From Opisthorchis felineus (Eukaryota; Platyhelminthes; Trematoda; Opisthorchiida; Opisthorchiidae), in contig SJOL01006586.1 of the NCBI GenBank assembly GCA_004794785.1, positions 766,933 through 830,932 on the forward strand: a DNA stretch of 64,000 bases. The letters run 5' to 3'. A program made the translations under genes and the position numbers. Positions 36,993 through 49,362 of this stretch are shown here, piece by piece; position 1 is the stretch's first letter, and every line of letters begins with the position of its first letter. Under the pieces are notes generated by a model. That model made no database searches. It was given only the letters and a program-made list of their open reading frames with translations, and was not told the DNA's origin.

Positions 36993-37498
36993 TAACTCGG
37001 GTTCTATTCAATATACTTTCCATAACGGTCGGTCACACTTAATGTGTGACTATCCTTTTTGCTCACATTATCACTTCGTATTAAACATGCTTCTCTTTTA
37101 ATTTTAGCTTATGTACGCCTATTCGTAAACAATTAAGTGCTATTCATTCGGTGGAATTTTGTCTTGGTTTTGCACTCGATCAGGATCAAGTGCTTAATCG
37201 TAAAAATTTACTTGTCTAAGAATACAGTGGAACCTCTGCTACGACCCAAGTGTTTCGACTCAGTCCCAAATACTCCAGGCACCAGTGCATGCTGAAATCA
37301 TTGGTTCTGAACCTTCCAGACGTTTCTGGGCACTGTGGCTGGCCTAGTAAAAGAAACTCGAAACCTTGATTCATTTTGTGGATACGCCAGTACACGCTTA
37401 CACCACTGAATGTCCCGATTACGTATCCGCTATTAGTACACTTGAAAATTTGCACGTTCGTCCAAAATAAATAATTTTGGTTCACCATATTCTCAAAA
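36993..37498. other. No gene recognised
   Basis: Holds a perfect 7-bp inverted repeat GTCACAC/GTGTGAC (37032-37050, 5-base loop). It lies upstream of the Gypsy gag and might include degraded gag, but I cannot show it. Confidence 0.4.
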
Positions 37499-37521
37499 AC
37501 ATGCAAACAAGACAACAGCTA

Positions 37522-37990
37522 AGATGTTGATGAGTTTGTTCAAAAGCCTAAATCCTTGGCTAAAAGCTGCGATTCCAAGACGGTATCCATCATCGACCAT
37601 CAAAACAGAAGTGCAACCGACGGTCTGATCAACACGCTTCAGTCTGCTGCCAACAGAGGAAGACTCCTGACTCAAAATGAACTCGCTATGGATAAGGCAC
37701 ATGAATTGGCTAGGTCGCCCACAAATAAGCACAGTCATACTCGCATAATCAACCAATATCATTTTCTGCAGCATTTAGTCATATCTACGGTTACCCTGTC
37801 GAACTCAATCTCCACTGAATCCACACCTCATCTCTCTTCCATCAGTTCCCAGATATATTAGTTCTGTTTTCGTTCTAGGCATCCACGATCCAAGTGCCCT
37901 GCTAGAGAAGCGATTTGTAAATCATGTAAGAAAAGAAGCCATTTTAAACGAGACTGTCGATCCAAGTATATTAAACATCATTCAAATTGT
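37522..37990 (+). pseudogene. Gypsy gag C-terminal part with zinc knuckle
   Basis: DVDEFVQKPKSLAKSCDSKT, then a helical stretch ending ELAMDKAHELAR, then HPRSKCPAREAICKSC and a full CCHC knuckle at 37916-37957 (CKSCKKRSHFKRDC, C-X2-C-X4-H-X4-C). An in-frame stop precedes the knuckle. Gag packages the element RNA. Confidence 0.8.
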
Positions 37991-38069
37991 ACGACTGATT
38001 CTTTCTTATGTTCTGTGTTGACCGCTGCAGCCCCAAGCTGTTTGTCCCGCACGGTAACCAACAAAAATT

Positions 38070-38480
38070 AAATGGACTATCTCTTCTGGCTTTCATAGAT
38101 ACGGGAAGTTTTGGCAGTTATATATCTCCTTTGGTAGGTCGTATACATGGCTGGAAGATATACGCTGACGGCATCTACGGCATCTACTTCTTTGTGGTGT
38201 TCAACTAGCGGCTACTGGTACCTACCCATCGATTACAGAGGTACTGTTTACGTAAAAGAAACTATTGGTCTTGGTCTATGTACTGTTAGGCCACTTCTTT
38301 GGTCTACATAACAAAGTTGAAATCAACTTCGGTGGGACCCGAAGTCCATTCACCATCTGCGGTATAACTGCTGTTACGGTTGAATCACCTACTCTTTTCG
38401 CTAACCTCTCACCCGACTGCAAGCCTGTCACCACGAAGTCACGACATTACAACCTTGACGATGAACAGTTCATTTGCTCC
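38070..38480 (+). pseudogene. Gypsy aspartic protease and linker
   Basis: LLAFIDTGSFGSYISP holds an intact DTG active-site triplet (38098-38106). After a frame change VEINFGGTRSPFTICGITAV leads into the RT, as in relatives. Confidence 0.75.
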
Positions 38481-39480
38481 TAAGTTAGCCGACTGTTGGA
38501 TAACGGTATAATCGAACCTTCGAGTTCTCCCTGGAGAGCTTGAATACCGGTCACGAAAAATTCAAACTACAAAAGACGTATGGTTGTGAACTGCAGTCAA
38601 ACCATTATTCGGTTCACATACCTAGACGCTCATCTGCTTCCGCGATTAGATAAAATGATTGAAGCAACTATGTGTTTAGCACTTTAGACCTATTGAGTAC
38701 TTACCGTCGAGTTCCTATCAGTGCAAAAGACAAACCAAACGGTTTCTGAAGCACGCGGAGAACTGTCTAAGTCCCATCGCATCCCTTTCGCTTTAAACAA
38801 CGGAGTGGCATGCTTTCAACATACAATTGACCATATAGTCAAGTCCGAAAACTTAAATGACACCTGCGCTTAATTTGGAAACGTCACTATTTGTGAGACT
38901 ACCCAAAGGAAGCATAAACGCAACCTCCAATCTTTCCATGAAGTGATTAGTAAATATGGAATTACAGTTAACTGCACGAAAAGCACCATAGTTACCAAAT
39001 AGATACGCCTTCCTGGCAGTGAAATCTCTGAAGGAGTTATCAAACCAACTCCTAAAAGGATGCGCCCTATTCGTCAGCTCCCTCATCCAATGACGCTAAA
39101 TCCAAACAGAGCGTTGTTCGCATGTTTGCTTATTACTCGCAATGTATGACATGTTTCTCTGACAAAATCAGTGTGCTTGTCAAAAATAAAACACTGCTCC
39201 CACTGGAGCGTTTACAACAGTCCTTCGAAAGTTTAACGAAAGATTTAGAGAACGCTATGGTCATGACAGTCATCTAAAAGGCACCCTAAACTGTCGAAAC
39301 GGACGTCACAGTCATAGTCATTGCTGCATCTCTGACTCACAAGTACCGACCGGTGACGCCGAGCGAAAAAAATCACTTTGTTATTGAGAGTGATGCATAC
39401 GCCATCGTCGAGTTTTCCGTAAATGGAAAAATTATTTTTCCTAGAAACACTTCAAGCTTATCACCGACCATCGGTGAGTT
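38480..39480 (+). pseudogene. Gypsy reverse transcriptase and RNase H, decayed
   Basis: LLDNGIIEPSSSPWRA opens the RT, then RRMVVNCSQTIIRFTYLDAH. The catalytic Y.DD region reads as a stop followed by FGNVTIC, so the active site is lost. Later come EISEGVIKPTPKRMRPIRQL, RMFAYYSQCMTCFSDKISVL (thumb and connection) and then RNase H traces (SEKNHFVIESDAYAIVE). Confidence 0.85.
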
Positions 39481-39636
39481 TCCCTTATGTACAGTGTGTC
39501 ACGGGAAAGTAAGATGAAATAGATAAGGTTCAGCAATGAAGGCTGGAACTCCTCTTCTTTAGCCACGATGTCAACCACAGACCTGGGAAAGACAACATTA
39601 TGCGCCAACATGATCGGCAATAATTTGATAAAAAGC

Positions 39637-39830
39637 TTCATGTCTCCTTATGCCATCCCGGAATTACTCGCATGCATCACTTTGTTCTTTCCAAAAACTT
39701 GCCGTCTCCCATCCAAGATGTAAAAGACATCACTTCAAACTGTACAGTTCCTGCCGCAAATTGTCAGCCATTCGGCGAACGGCCAAGAGTACCTCAACTG
39801 TATACGCCTGATGGTTGTCAGTTCAACTGC
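39637..39830 (+). pseudogene. Gypsy integrase zinc-binding domain
   Basis: LHVSLCHPGITRMHHFVLSK, then SPIQDVKDITSNCTVPAAN. This is the HHCC domain (family H....H..PG..R....VR, later C..C); the second Cys of the last pair is lost. The catalytic core that should follow is absent. Confidence 0.8.
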
Positions 39831-39860
39831 ATTGTACCCTCTGGTCCCCCCGTTTAATCT

Positions 39861-42446
39861 TCAAGACAATGGAACACTTCATACGATTTTTCAGCGACGC
39901 ATAAGGGTAAGAGTCATGGGGTAGAGCTGGCGCATGAGGCAATGAACGAATTTGGGCAAACCCTATGCTGAGCGAATCTGAGGCACAAATCTCAAGCAAT
40001 CGGCCTGAGAACGACGTATTCCATAAAGTCCCTGTACAGAAATTGCAGTCATTTGCTTCGTGGTAGAACACTGAGAAGTAGCACGAACGCACATGTGGGA
40101 TTTAGGTATAAATGTTGCGGTGAAATGGAAAGTTGAGTTGAGTTGAGTTCCACGTGAATTCGTGTTTTTTAGCTTTTCCATACCAATAAATTTGGAACTG
40201 CTTTTAAGACTGCCGGTTCCTTTTTGGAATGTATATTTGAAAGTAACCTACCAGTCCGTGCATGGGATAGCCACAGAATGAGTTATAGCTCCTAAATGCG
40301 GCCAGTAAATTGATTCGCGCCAATGTTCAATCCACCATGAAACTCTTGAATGTGTGCGCCGTGCTTAGTGTGTTTTCTATAGTTATACTGTAGAGCGTTT
40401 ACTAGACTTTCCTTTTCTCCTGATTAACATACTGATTATGCATTCTCATCCGTCCATACAACCGTGTTGCATTTTGGCGCATGGAGATGGCTGTATCATC
40501 TTCAATGGTAAAGTCCACAGTGCAGCACTTCCGTTTGCTTAGCCAATTCAATATAGCCAACTGTAAGAAGCGAAGATGTTCGGTTTTTCCAAACCTATTT
40601 TACCCGCATTGGCGGCCAAACTTTTTATCGCGTTTGTATTTAAGTGTTATAAAAAACTTTTCATCTTAATGAAATTGTTTGGAGTCTGACTATTAGCCAA
40701 AATTTAATAGATTTTGATGTTTTCATTACCCTTCCTGGATGAACTTATTTAAAAAAATTCCGACGTGTCCCTGCAACGTTCCATATGCCCCAAGATCAAG
40801 TGGAGTGGCCACTCGTTAAGTTCTTCTGTTACAACCCTATTACTTACAAGAGCGAGCTGGTAACTACCTCAGTTAAGGACTGTCGTGAACTTGATAAAAA
40901 GCTTTTGCAACACTACCATCCAAAGCGCTTCATTGAAATTCACAGTGGAGCCGGAACACTAGTCATCTCAGTCCATTTAGCCAGCAAGAGAGATGTATAC
41001 TTGTTCTTTCAGTTCAAAATCAACCAACCGGTGTCTGTTCAGCGTTGTTTTTCTCTGAATTTGTATGGATCCGTCTATTTTGCAACTGTTCGGATACGCT
41101 TTTCAACGGCATGTGGCTCGTCAGAATATTGCTCTTGAAGCATATTTTTGGTTGTCAGAAGCAAGAACCCCGGAATACAGCACGAATTTCACTCCCTAGT
41201 TTATCCGAAGTTTACTGCCGTTGCGTTGATAACCACGGGGCAGAGTGATGAGACGAGTTAAACATCTAGAACCTGCCTGCATAAATGCGCTGTCCTGATT
41301 ATTTCACCCACTGGCGATGTATTTATTCTGACACTTGTCAAAGTGGCGAAGAACACTGAAGAACAGGCACGTTTTCAAAATTTTTGCGAAACCTCGATGT
41401 ACTGGTGGGATAAACAAGGTAAGTGAAGCTTCCATCCAAATGAATCTCTTTTGTATGAGAAGCGGATTAGGATGTTTAAAGGGGGCTAAGAAAATCTTCC
41501 CATTAGTGTGAAACCAGATTATATCCACCAAAAGTTCCTGCAAAAGCGCTGAATACGAATGCTCGAAGGTTTGCTGCAGTCACAGTGGTACAATCTCGAA
41601 ACTTGATAGGTTATCTGAGCTGGTTTGAAAATCACAGAGGTTTGCATTGGAGCAATATCTTCTGGAACGAAACAGCATTCCTAAGGCTTGTTTCATTATT
41701 TATTGAATTGTGCGGTACTGCATTGACCGCTTGTATGTTAAGGCAAACAAGAATATCAGCCGTATCTTGACTGCACCATGGGCTAGCTCGAATTGGAAGC
41801 GATATATGTTTCTGGAGTTCAAACTTCTAAAAAGAGTTTACCACTGCGTCCTGTTTTTAGATTTTCACCGTTTTTCGAGTTGACAAAATGGCCAACGCAT
41901 TTATTTTTTATAACAGTATTTCTCCTACTGTTTTGTTGGGGAGATATTAAATGCGTATAAACTGCCCTACTTTTGAGCTTTGGCTGGTGTTACAAGTATG
42001 TACCTGAACATTTCTGCGGGAAAGATATCGGCTTGGCTGTTGGACTTAACATTCGATGACGTCGAACTCCATTGTTCAAAACTAAGCTTTGGATTTGATT
42101 CGTACTGTACTGTTTAAATGTTCTTTGTCACCACATCAACCAGTGTGCCTGGTTCCATTTGATCGACAGCCGGAAATCGGCATTCTCTAATGCCGCGGTT
42201 TTTGCGCCTCTACAGAATCCTAGAGGTTCAACGTGTTGCTGCAAAGTCCACTGAGCCAGTTTCACACAAGCACACATGTTAAGCGCGCATGCTTGTGATA
42301 GTCCTTCACAAATCTTTAGGGATTCAGACCCTTAACGCTCTAGGTGGGAGTTCTAAAGCTACGGGCTCCGGATCAGCCAGACCACTATCATTCAATCTTA
42401 CGAGTCAAAATAAATGATCTAATTTAGACTGAGGTCTCGTTGGACA
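39861..42446. other. No gene recognised (2.6 kb)
   Basis: An AGTTG tandem (nearly four units) lies at 40131-40149. A 117-codon plus frame (40785-41138) starts with ATG and has fairly ordinary composition, but I recognise no family and see no supporting promoter or splice context. Confidence 0.4.
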
Positions 42447-42471
42447 ACTTCTCACTCAGTTAGTGAGAAGT
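42447..42471. other. Perfect 10-bp hairpin
   Basis: ACTTCTCACT and AGTGAGAAGT around a CAGTT loop. No T-run follows and no gene adjoins. Function unknown. Confidence 0.65.
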
Positions 42472-42617
42472 CCTTGCGGGGAATTTATAAAAGTTTTACT
42501 AGAGGTTCGTGATGCTGGTGGTCCCCAACAGGGCCTTTGCTTTCATGTAATAGGATCACCCAGTTTCCCGGTTTTATGAGATCGTTTTACGAACCAAAGC
42601 AGTGCATAGGCTGGAGA

Positions 42618-42642
42618 AAAGTCTGCAGAAAGTCTGCAGGAC
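42618..42642. repeat. Tandem duplication of AAAGTCTGCAG
   Basis: Two adjacent near-identical copies of about 12 bases, each holding a CTGCAG site. Confidence 0.7.
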
Positions 42643-42839
42643 AGAAAAGACCTTTAGGTTAGTTTGAATTGTCGAGGGTGCTATGGTCCAACCAGTGAGA
42701 TCAAGGACAAGGTTCACGCAACGTTGAAATATCGGCTGGTGTTTTAGAGGTTTTAGGTGTACAAAGCAATTTTATTCCAAAAAACGTGGTCAAAATATAT
42801 ACATTCGTGTCTCATACAAATAGGATTACAGTTATGCAT

Positions 42840-42966
42840 TTCACTGCATTGTATGTATTGTGTTATAGTGTTTTTTATTAAATTATATTAGTTTGTATTG
42901 TATTTTGGTGCCTTGTATTATCGTGTATTGTATTGCATTGTGTTGTGTTGTGCCGTATTACATTCA
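42840..42966. repeat. Low-complexity TTGTA/TTGTG tract
   Basis: About 125 bases built from imperfect TGTAT, TTGTA and TTGTG pentamers, T- and G-rich on the plus strand. It looks like an old pentanucleotide microsatellite. Confidence 0.75.
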
Positions 42967-45900
42967 ATTGTTGCAGTGATTGACGCCAAATAACATTCAT
43001 ATTCAAGGAATTGCTTGTGTTTTCCCGAAGGTTTTCTGTTCACCTATTCTCTTTGCCCTCCATTTCCGCCAGAATTTTACGAACACTAATACCTCCCGCT
43101 GACCGAGATGCCAATAATATCAGCGATGTGAATCTGTGATAAATGAGAGAATTTTGTTAACCACAAAATGTGCTAAATCTTTGTAAGTTACATCCAACCC
43201 AGATGTAGGAACTTCAAATCGAATTGCGCGTGAAGCACTGCAGTTGACTGGATAGAAGCACCGTAGGTCATTAAGAAACTACTGTACCAGTTCAGCTGGT
43301 AAGCGTCACGATAGCAGAAATCAGTGGAATAGATTGTCATCTAAATTCGCCACCCAAATTCAGGAAAAATGTGATTATTTCACCAATGGCCTATTTGCTT
43401 ACGTGATCAAACAGCAGGTAATGCATCATGTCTTTTCGCTTCTGAATAAAAAGTTACGTTAAAAAGACTTGTCAGTTATCCTACACCATGTCACTCCCAT
43501 GGAACCATATTAGTACTCAAAATTTATTTAAAGCGAAACGGGAGGCAAATGTGCGGTTGGATCCGAAGAGACCTAGATACACGATGGCTTTCCCTATTTG
43601 AGACTCTTAAGTCACGCGTTGAGGGATGGCACTGTCTGATTAGGATTTCGAAATTAATACAGACGGATTAAGTAAGTGAATGGGGGAATTATCATGAGGT
43701 CAAGTTAGATTCACTACTGATGGTTAGCTGGTGGCTGAACTGAAAAGCGTTCTTCCTTTAACGGGCACTAAAGATTATGTTTTGGTTATTCTTTACTACA
43801 TAGCCTCACCGCAAACCAACTCAGAATGCTTGGAATGCAGTCAGATGTTCCGTCAAACTAGAGAAAACAACTTTACACCAGAGTGTGAGCAGCAAGCAAG
43901 ACAAGTAGGAATGTGGGTTACTGGCCGAATACTCTAGCCTGTAATCATTATCAAATCACCGGCATTGGTCAGTAAAAAGACTGAATGGAGATGACTTTGA
44001 CATCACCGTCTGAGCTGCTGCTGTAGAGGTCGCATGAGAAGCTCATTATTGGTATTCATATTTTTTAGTTAATTATTGCATTAGATCCACGTGTTCTCGT
44101 TTGATTCACGTCACAATAGAATCCATTTGGATGGCAAGCCCACCCTAAATCTTCATAATCATGTACAACACATCCCCTCCCTTTTGACAAAGAGTAAGTC
44201 GTTTGCTTGCCGAAATCTCCATGTCAGCTGATTGTCCCATTCTGACAGAGATCGAGAGTACATATTTCTTCAAAAATGGTCGTCCAGTACGTCAACCGTG
44301 CGCTGTGTGCACTAGCATCAATCTTAACCTGTATAGCAGGTAGGCACAATTCATACTCTCACGCGATCGAAGAAATGCGACGCTGCTGAGCTCGTACAAC
44401 AACGTAAGTCAAGGCCAGTGATTTATTCTTCTTTGTGGCTTTGAAGAAAAAATCTGTCACCAGAGTGGTCAAACTGTTCAGCTGAATCACGTGAATGACT
44501 AGGCTGTTTGTATTTCTTGTTATCATAAAACTTTTATTAGGAACGTTAGGGATAATGAGGGATAAACGTGTGTCTTCTTTAAGTAAAACGTTAGCGTTCA
44601 CAAACATTGCACACTTCTGTAACCTGCGATTTATTTATGACTATGATTTGCTTCTTAGGCATCACTGAGAGAGACTATTCCTTGGAAGGTTGGAAGGTAA
44701 GCTACAAGCCGTTTCCAAACCGATCAAGTGATTTTCCCAGACAAATGAAACCACAATTTAGCTCCCCTCAAATGAATTCACTAATGTTATATTTTTCCAA
44801 AACACAGATGACTTGTTTTCTGAGCTGGAGTGCATTACCTGAATGGTGCGCTTATCTAACAAGTGTGTGTTTTGGCCAAAATCGTCCAAATACTGAATTT
44901 ACATTTGCGTGTAGGCAGGTCTACTGTACGATGACCTATAGCTTACAAAAATACCAATGTCAAAAGTGACAAGAACTCTTGCTCTTTTTTAAATGCAGTT
45001 AAGAAATGTCTATTTTAGAATGCAGTGATGCGGCTTTTTACGGTTATGTTGTTCCTCCCATGGGTAAAAAAACGCTATTCCTAACCTTTCCGCCACTGGC
45101 ATTTTTAAGTAGTTATTTAGGTTTGATTTCATAACTGACTTTGGTTAGTCGAGCGAAACACTCAAGTAAAATCTGCACTAAGACGGGAGTTTGTTCGGTT
45201 CAGCTGAGCCATCGGATTCAGACCAAAGAACATACCTCAACGGGCAGTTTATAAGTTTGAACATGTTGTTTGTTGCTGTCGGAGCATCTGAAAATGGACG
45301 AGCGTGAAATTGTAAAACTTGGCACGCATATCCGTAATTGTGTGAAATTTCAGCACTGACAATATACAGTCCTTACCACTAATCATGTATTTGTCATTTA
45401 TTTCATTTAACGTTTCGGCGACCACTGGCCACTCTTATGAGGAGAGATACAATTAGAGATAAAAAGCCGGACAAACAGCACACGAGTTTATGGAAAGAGG
45501 ATGTCGCCACATGAAACATTCGAGGTGGTCGATTTTATCATGTATGATATGTTGGTAAGCGCAATCTGGCAAGTCCCGTTGTGTTCCTTATGAGCTTGTT
45601 GCATGTTTGAAATGTGTTGCGATACTTAGAATTTCGGAATATCTTGCGGGGAATGTCGTATTTTGTGGAAAATCGTGTTGACTGTCCATGGGAACCTTCT
45701 ATGCACTGACTCCGAAGTATGGATGAAAGCGTAGACATCTTTCATGCAAGAGGGGAAAACTCAGTTTTGATCAATATCCATGCGCTTCAATAGAGTGTTG
45801 GCATTTTTTCGGTTACTTTCCCAGTGAACTTTTACTCCTCATCGCCGGTGAATTTTCCATTTTTGAGGAGCGCTGCAATGAAAGCCAAACAACTCTGGGT

Positions 45901-48214
45901 GGCTCGTGTGTCAATGCGCATCGATTCGGTTTTGACTGACCATGTTAAAAAAACAGTGTGGTTAAACCTCATCGGAATGTTTCCACTGTTTTCTCCTCAC
46001 ATTCATATGCGCTGTGAAAGTGCCCGTTGAAATGCCACAGCATTCATGACAAACGCACACCTATCGTTCAATCTTGCGGAATAAATACATTATCTAGTGT
46101 TAATTTTTAGACACTGTGATATTTTCCATTACTGTAAAAACAGAATGAGAATGCTGGGCTTTAATGGGCATTACTGCGTAGTTATGGAAATGTATATTAC
46201 AGTAACTACAAAGCAACATCTGACAATATTGGGTTCCTTTTACGGTGTACTTTAGTGTTAATTAGTTGGCCCTCGTGATGTTTAGCAGCACTTCCATCGA
46301 CGAAAGGTGAAGAGACATTTCCGGGCTAACTGCCAAGCTCACTGAATGGACCAACGTGCACGCGAGGGACCACTATTTCGACACACTTCCTATTCGCGAT
46401 AGGGTGCGGAAAGTCATCTCCGGTTCATACTTTCAAGATCGTAAAACATAAATTTTCGGACAGTACCCACATTCTTCCTTCCAAACCGGTACCCACTAGA
46501 CTTTCGGTTCGTAACTTAAACATCTGACGCCAGTCTCCGTAGAAAAAAAATTAAAAGGTTAACTGTTTTAAATACTTTCCGAAGCAAGTAGTATTTGAAG
46601 CTAATTATACAGCAGTAAACCAGTGATCTGACCCTAAAATTAAGTTATGGTCGGCTTACAATGGAGATATTGAAGCTAAAGCCATCACTACTGAGTTTCC
46701 CATCCATTATACCATTGCAAATGCGGACCGATTGACGGTAAAATGAGGAAAATCGAATTGGAATATGACATTAACGAGTTGGCTGAATTCCTGGAACTGC
46801 AAAACTTTTCGACAGTTAAACATGAACAGGAAATAAACAAAAGTATGACAAAATATTGCCAAGCAGGTAGAATGGAATATCAGTACGATAGTAACATAAC
46901 TGTGTTCAAAATTCTGGCGCAATAATTTGAGAAAACGTGGAGAATTGTCGAAGCTTCCATCCATCCACTTGCGTATGCGTTTTGCCGATGTGTGCTCATT
47001 AGGCTAGTTAGACCCGCTACTAGTGAGTGATTGTAAGTTCGACCACGACAGGTGTGCCTCATTCAGCCTATTGTTCTGCTGATCTGTTATACAAGATCCA
47101 TCCTGAAAAATGATACGGTGACATAATCACTACAGCCCACACATGCCAAATGGGAACTGATATAAAATATCTCAGTCTATATATTTCCTCCTGAAAACTG
47201 TTATCCACAGTTACTGCATTACGTGGAAGGTAGCCATGATTTCCTGCCTGAAAAAAAGATGGCGGGGGGACTTGAATTTCATTTTGAAATGTTCGGTACA
47301 GTTACAGGCTGTGCAATTGATATGTTCTCATTTTACAGCAGCCTTATTTAATATCTTGAATAAAGCTATTACTTCGGTAAGATCAAGTTTTGTACCGATG
47401 GAAAACTAATCGTTTTGGAAAATTTTGGAGGTCAAGAAGCACTGTTTTGGTCAGTCGTGTTTAATCGTGACATATTGCGGTTATCAGTGAGGATGGGTAC
47501 CCGACGCAATAGGTTTAAATCTTAAGTGCATGGTCAATGTAATCCCAACCCGGAAAAAAAAACTGTTGTGGCACTTATTAACCCACACAGACTAACAAGG
47601 ACTGTAAACGACATCCAAGAAGGTTCACAGTCGAGATTCCTTAGGCTGGACGATCAAGCGTCCAAACGCGACCAAGCTGATTTTAGATGTGATCAGTCAC
47701 AGTAACCAAAAGGAGCTTTTATTTGAAACATTCAGCAAGAAATTAGTGAACTGATCAAAAAGATATCGCTGCTTGACTCACGTTCTGTGTTTTGGACAGC
47801 CCGAAACATAACCAGCTGCAAATTCGGAGCGTAAGCTACCAGTAATCACTAGAAAAGTGTAATTCCACCGTGATCGTCTGCAGAAACGGACTTATTTATA
47901 CAGATACTTCCACTTTGGCCTATTCTGCTCTATTGTATGCTGTTAGAAGGATCAGCTGGGGACTCTGCGATGACAAATCGACCATCTACATTCCGTTTTT
48001 AAAGGGGTGGATATCCAAAACGCCTTACCTAACAACAGGCAGCAGTATCTACTAATAATAGAAGGGAGCTCAGAGAGAAGCGGTGCAACGATTATTTGTG
48101 GGCAGACTGTAAAATGATAACTGGAGTGTCGTCTGAAACCTATGAGATTGCTGAGTTTATCAGTTTGTCCCTCAGCCACGTAACCTAGACCTCTATACAC
48201 TAGTTTAATACACT
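42967..48214. other. No gene assigned (5.2 kb)
   Basis: At 44659-44696 a good acceptor and an AAG|GTAAGC donor bound 38 bases, too small to judge. A plus frame at 46743-46925 encodes 60 acidic residues without a known motif. At 45410-45446 (minus) there is a degraded string resembling another hammerhead type. No RNA genes seen. Confidence 0.4.
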
Positions 48215-48550
48215 GTGAGGGTGCAGCACCACAAATGCTTTCTTGGGAAATTATTTGGAGCACGGAACTCCTCAGAAAAATATGAATATGATTTCGAGAG
48301 TAATTCTACTCACGAGGATTTTAAACACGAGGAAACTTCAGCCCATGTTGCAGAATGTAAAATACAACTGAAGACGATGCAAGTGGAGTGCAACGATACA
48401 GCGGGATTGAAGCCACTGGCATCAGTTCGACTCGTTGATTACTCGAATAGATTGGCTCGGATGGAAAATTTTCCTCATCACAACTTTACCATCACAGTTG
48501 GCGAGCTATCTTCTCTCACGACATCAATGATTCCCAACAGAAAACAGTGA
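48215..48550 (+). CDS. Possible terminal exon, unidentified
   Basis: The frame is open for 111 codons to a TGA at 48548-48550. Acceptor-like sites occur within it (for example the one ending CTCCTCAG before AAAAATATG near 48278). The peptide from there is acidic (EYDFESNSTHEDFKHEETSA) with three potential N-glycosylation sites. An AATAAA lies about ten bases after the stop, which would be an unusually short 3' UTR. I recognise no domain, and the open length alone is not beyond chance. Confidence 0.25.
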   Translation: MRVQHHKCFLGKLFGARNSSEKYEYDFESNSTHEDFKHEETSAHVAECKIQLKTMQVECNDTAGLKPLASVRLVDYSNRLARMENFPHHNFTITVGELSSLTTSMIPNRKQ

Positions 48551-49088
48551 TCTTTGTAATAAAACAGAGGATAATATGGTCGAGATTTCTAAAGGCCGCT
48601 GTGTGTAAAATGGTTTAAGAAAATGTCACTGACTATTTCTTAACATAACCTTGAAAACGATATTATTGCACCCTCAAATATCTCCTGAGCATTATTTCTG
48701 CACGACCATTTCGTAAAATACCGAAAATCCATGAACGTTTGGTGCAACTTCGCCCCAATTTTGGGTAGGTAGGATAGTTTATTTTGGGTGTTGGGTGGCC
48801 CTTAAGATATTTTGTCCACGAGACATATTACGCCGGATAGCCATCAGCTTTTTTCCGTTTTTACGCTCTTCTTCGCTCTTTTCGGCGGTAGTGATGGGTC
48901 ATATTCTACATATTGCAACCAAAGTCGTCCCAGTTTTGTCGAGTTCTTGGTCTGCTTGCAAGCTAAAACAGGAGGGTATATGCTCGTGTACGTCATGACA
49001 TACGACCTGTCAACGTTAGCCAGCTTAGTTGGCCGAAAGCTAGCCTAGCTGACAGCACATCTTTCGTAAAAACAACCCCACCATACCG
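48551..49088. other. No gene recognised
   Basis: Short frames only. Confidence 0.5.
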
Positions 49089-49362
49089 GCGAAATACACT
49101 CATTTGCAAACAAATTTGGTTTTGCGAGAGACTCATCTGGAACCCAGCTGAATATCTCGTTTGTGGTGTTTCCAGGCCACTGGATGTGCTGCACCAGGCC
49201 GCCTCATTTTTCAGTTGCTACGATATTCGAGATGTCGCGATACATGTATATTTATAATGCACTACTCATAAGGGAACTGCGCCTACCTGATGAGCCCCAA
49301 GAAGGGCGAAACCGGTCGTGGACTGTCGAAGAATTTTCAGCGACCTTATGAGTAGTGCATTA
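49089..49362 (+). repeat. Dispersed hammerhead-bearing repeat, copy III
   Basis: The most complete copy. Block A (49089-49172) matches copy I, block B (49186-49244) matches copy II, and the ribozyme block (49255-49362) is bounded by perfect 19-bp inverted repeats (49255-49273 and 49344-49362). The inner ribozyme segment runs in the opposite direction relative to the left CTACTCAT end compared with copies I and II. Confidence 0.7.
49282..49323 (+). ncRNA. Hammerhead ribozyme motif, copy III
   Basis: CTGATGA at 49287-49293, stem II GCCC/GGGC with a six-base loop (49294-49307), GAA at 49308-49310, ACCGGT at 49311-49316, and C at 49317 as the cleavage base, giving a GUC triplet, the best for cleavage. 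Stem I pairs CTAC (49283-49286) with GTGG (49318-49321). All conserved core positions are present. Stem III is a loopless palindrome, so activity is expected mainly from dimers or tandem units. The predicted cut lies after 49317. This is the typical minimal hammerhead of Penelope-like retroelements. Confidence 0.78.

Larger units (their letters stand above)
37499..39860 (+). mobile_element. Ty3/Gypsy retrotransposon remnant (plus strand)
   Basis: Gag, protease, RT, RNase H and the start of integrase follow in Gypsy order over 2.4 kb. Gaps are few, but stops and frameshifts are many. The 5' part of gag, most of the integrase and both LTRs were not recognised, and the sequence changes character at about 39.86 kb. 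The order and spacing are close to those of a complete element, so the copy decayed mainly by point mutation, with truncation at both ends. Confidence 0.85.

Noticed and set aside
40785..41138. Plus-strand ATG frame of 117 codons
   Set aside because: No recognisable family, no splice or promoter context, and within chance length.
44659..44696. 38-base interval between a good acceptor and an AAG|GTAAGC donor (micro-exon-like)
   Set aside because: Too short to test by composition, not a multiple of three, and no partner exons of matching phase were found.
45410..45446. Minus-strand string CTCATAA ... GAAACGT resembling another hammerhead type of Penelope-like elements
   Set aside because: Two invariant core guanines are changed (G5, G8) and no convincing stem II forms. 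At best a relic.
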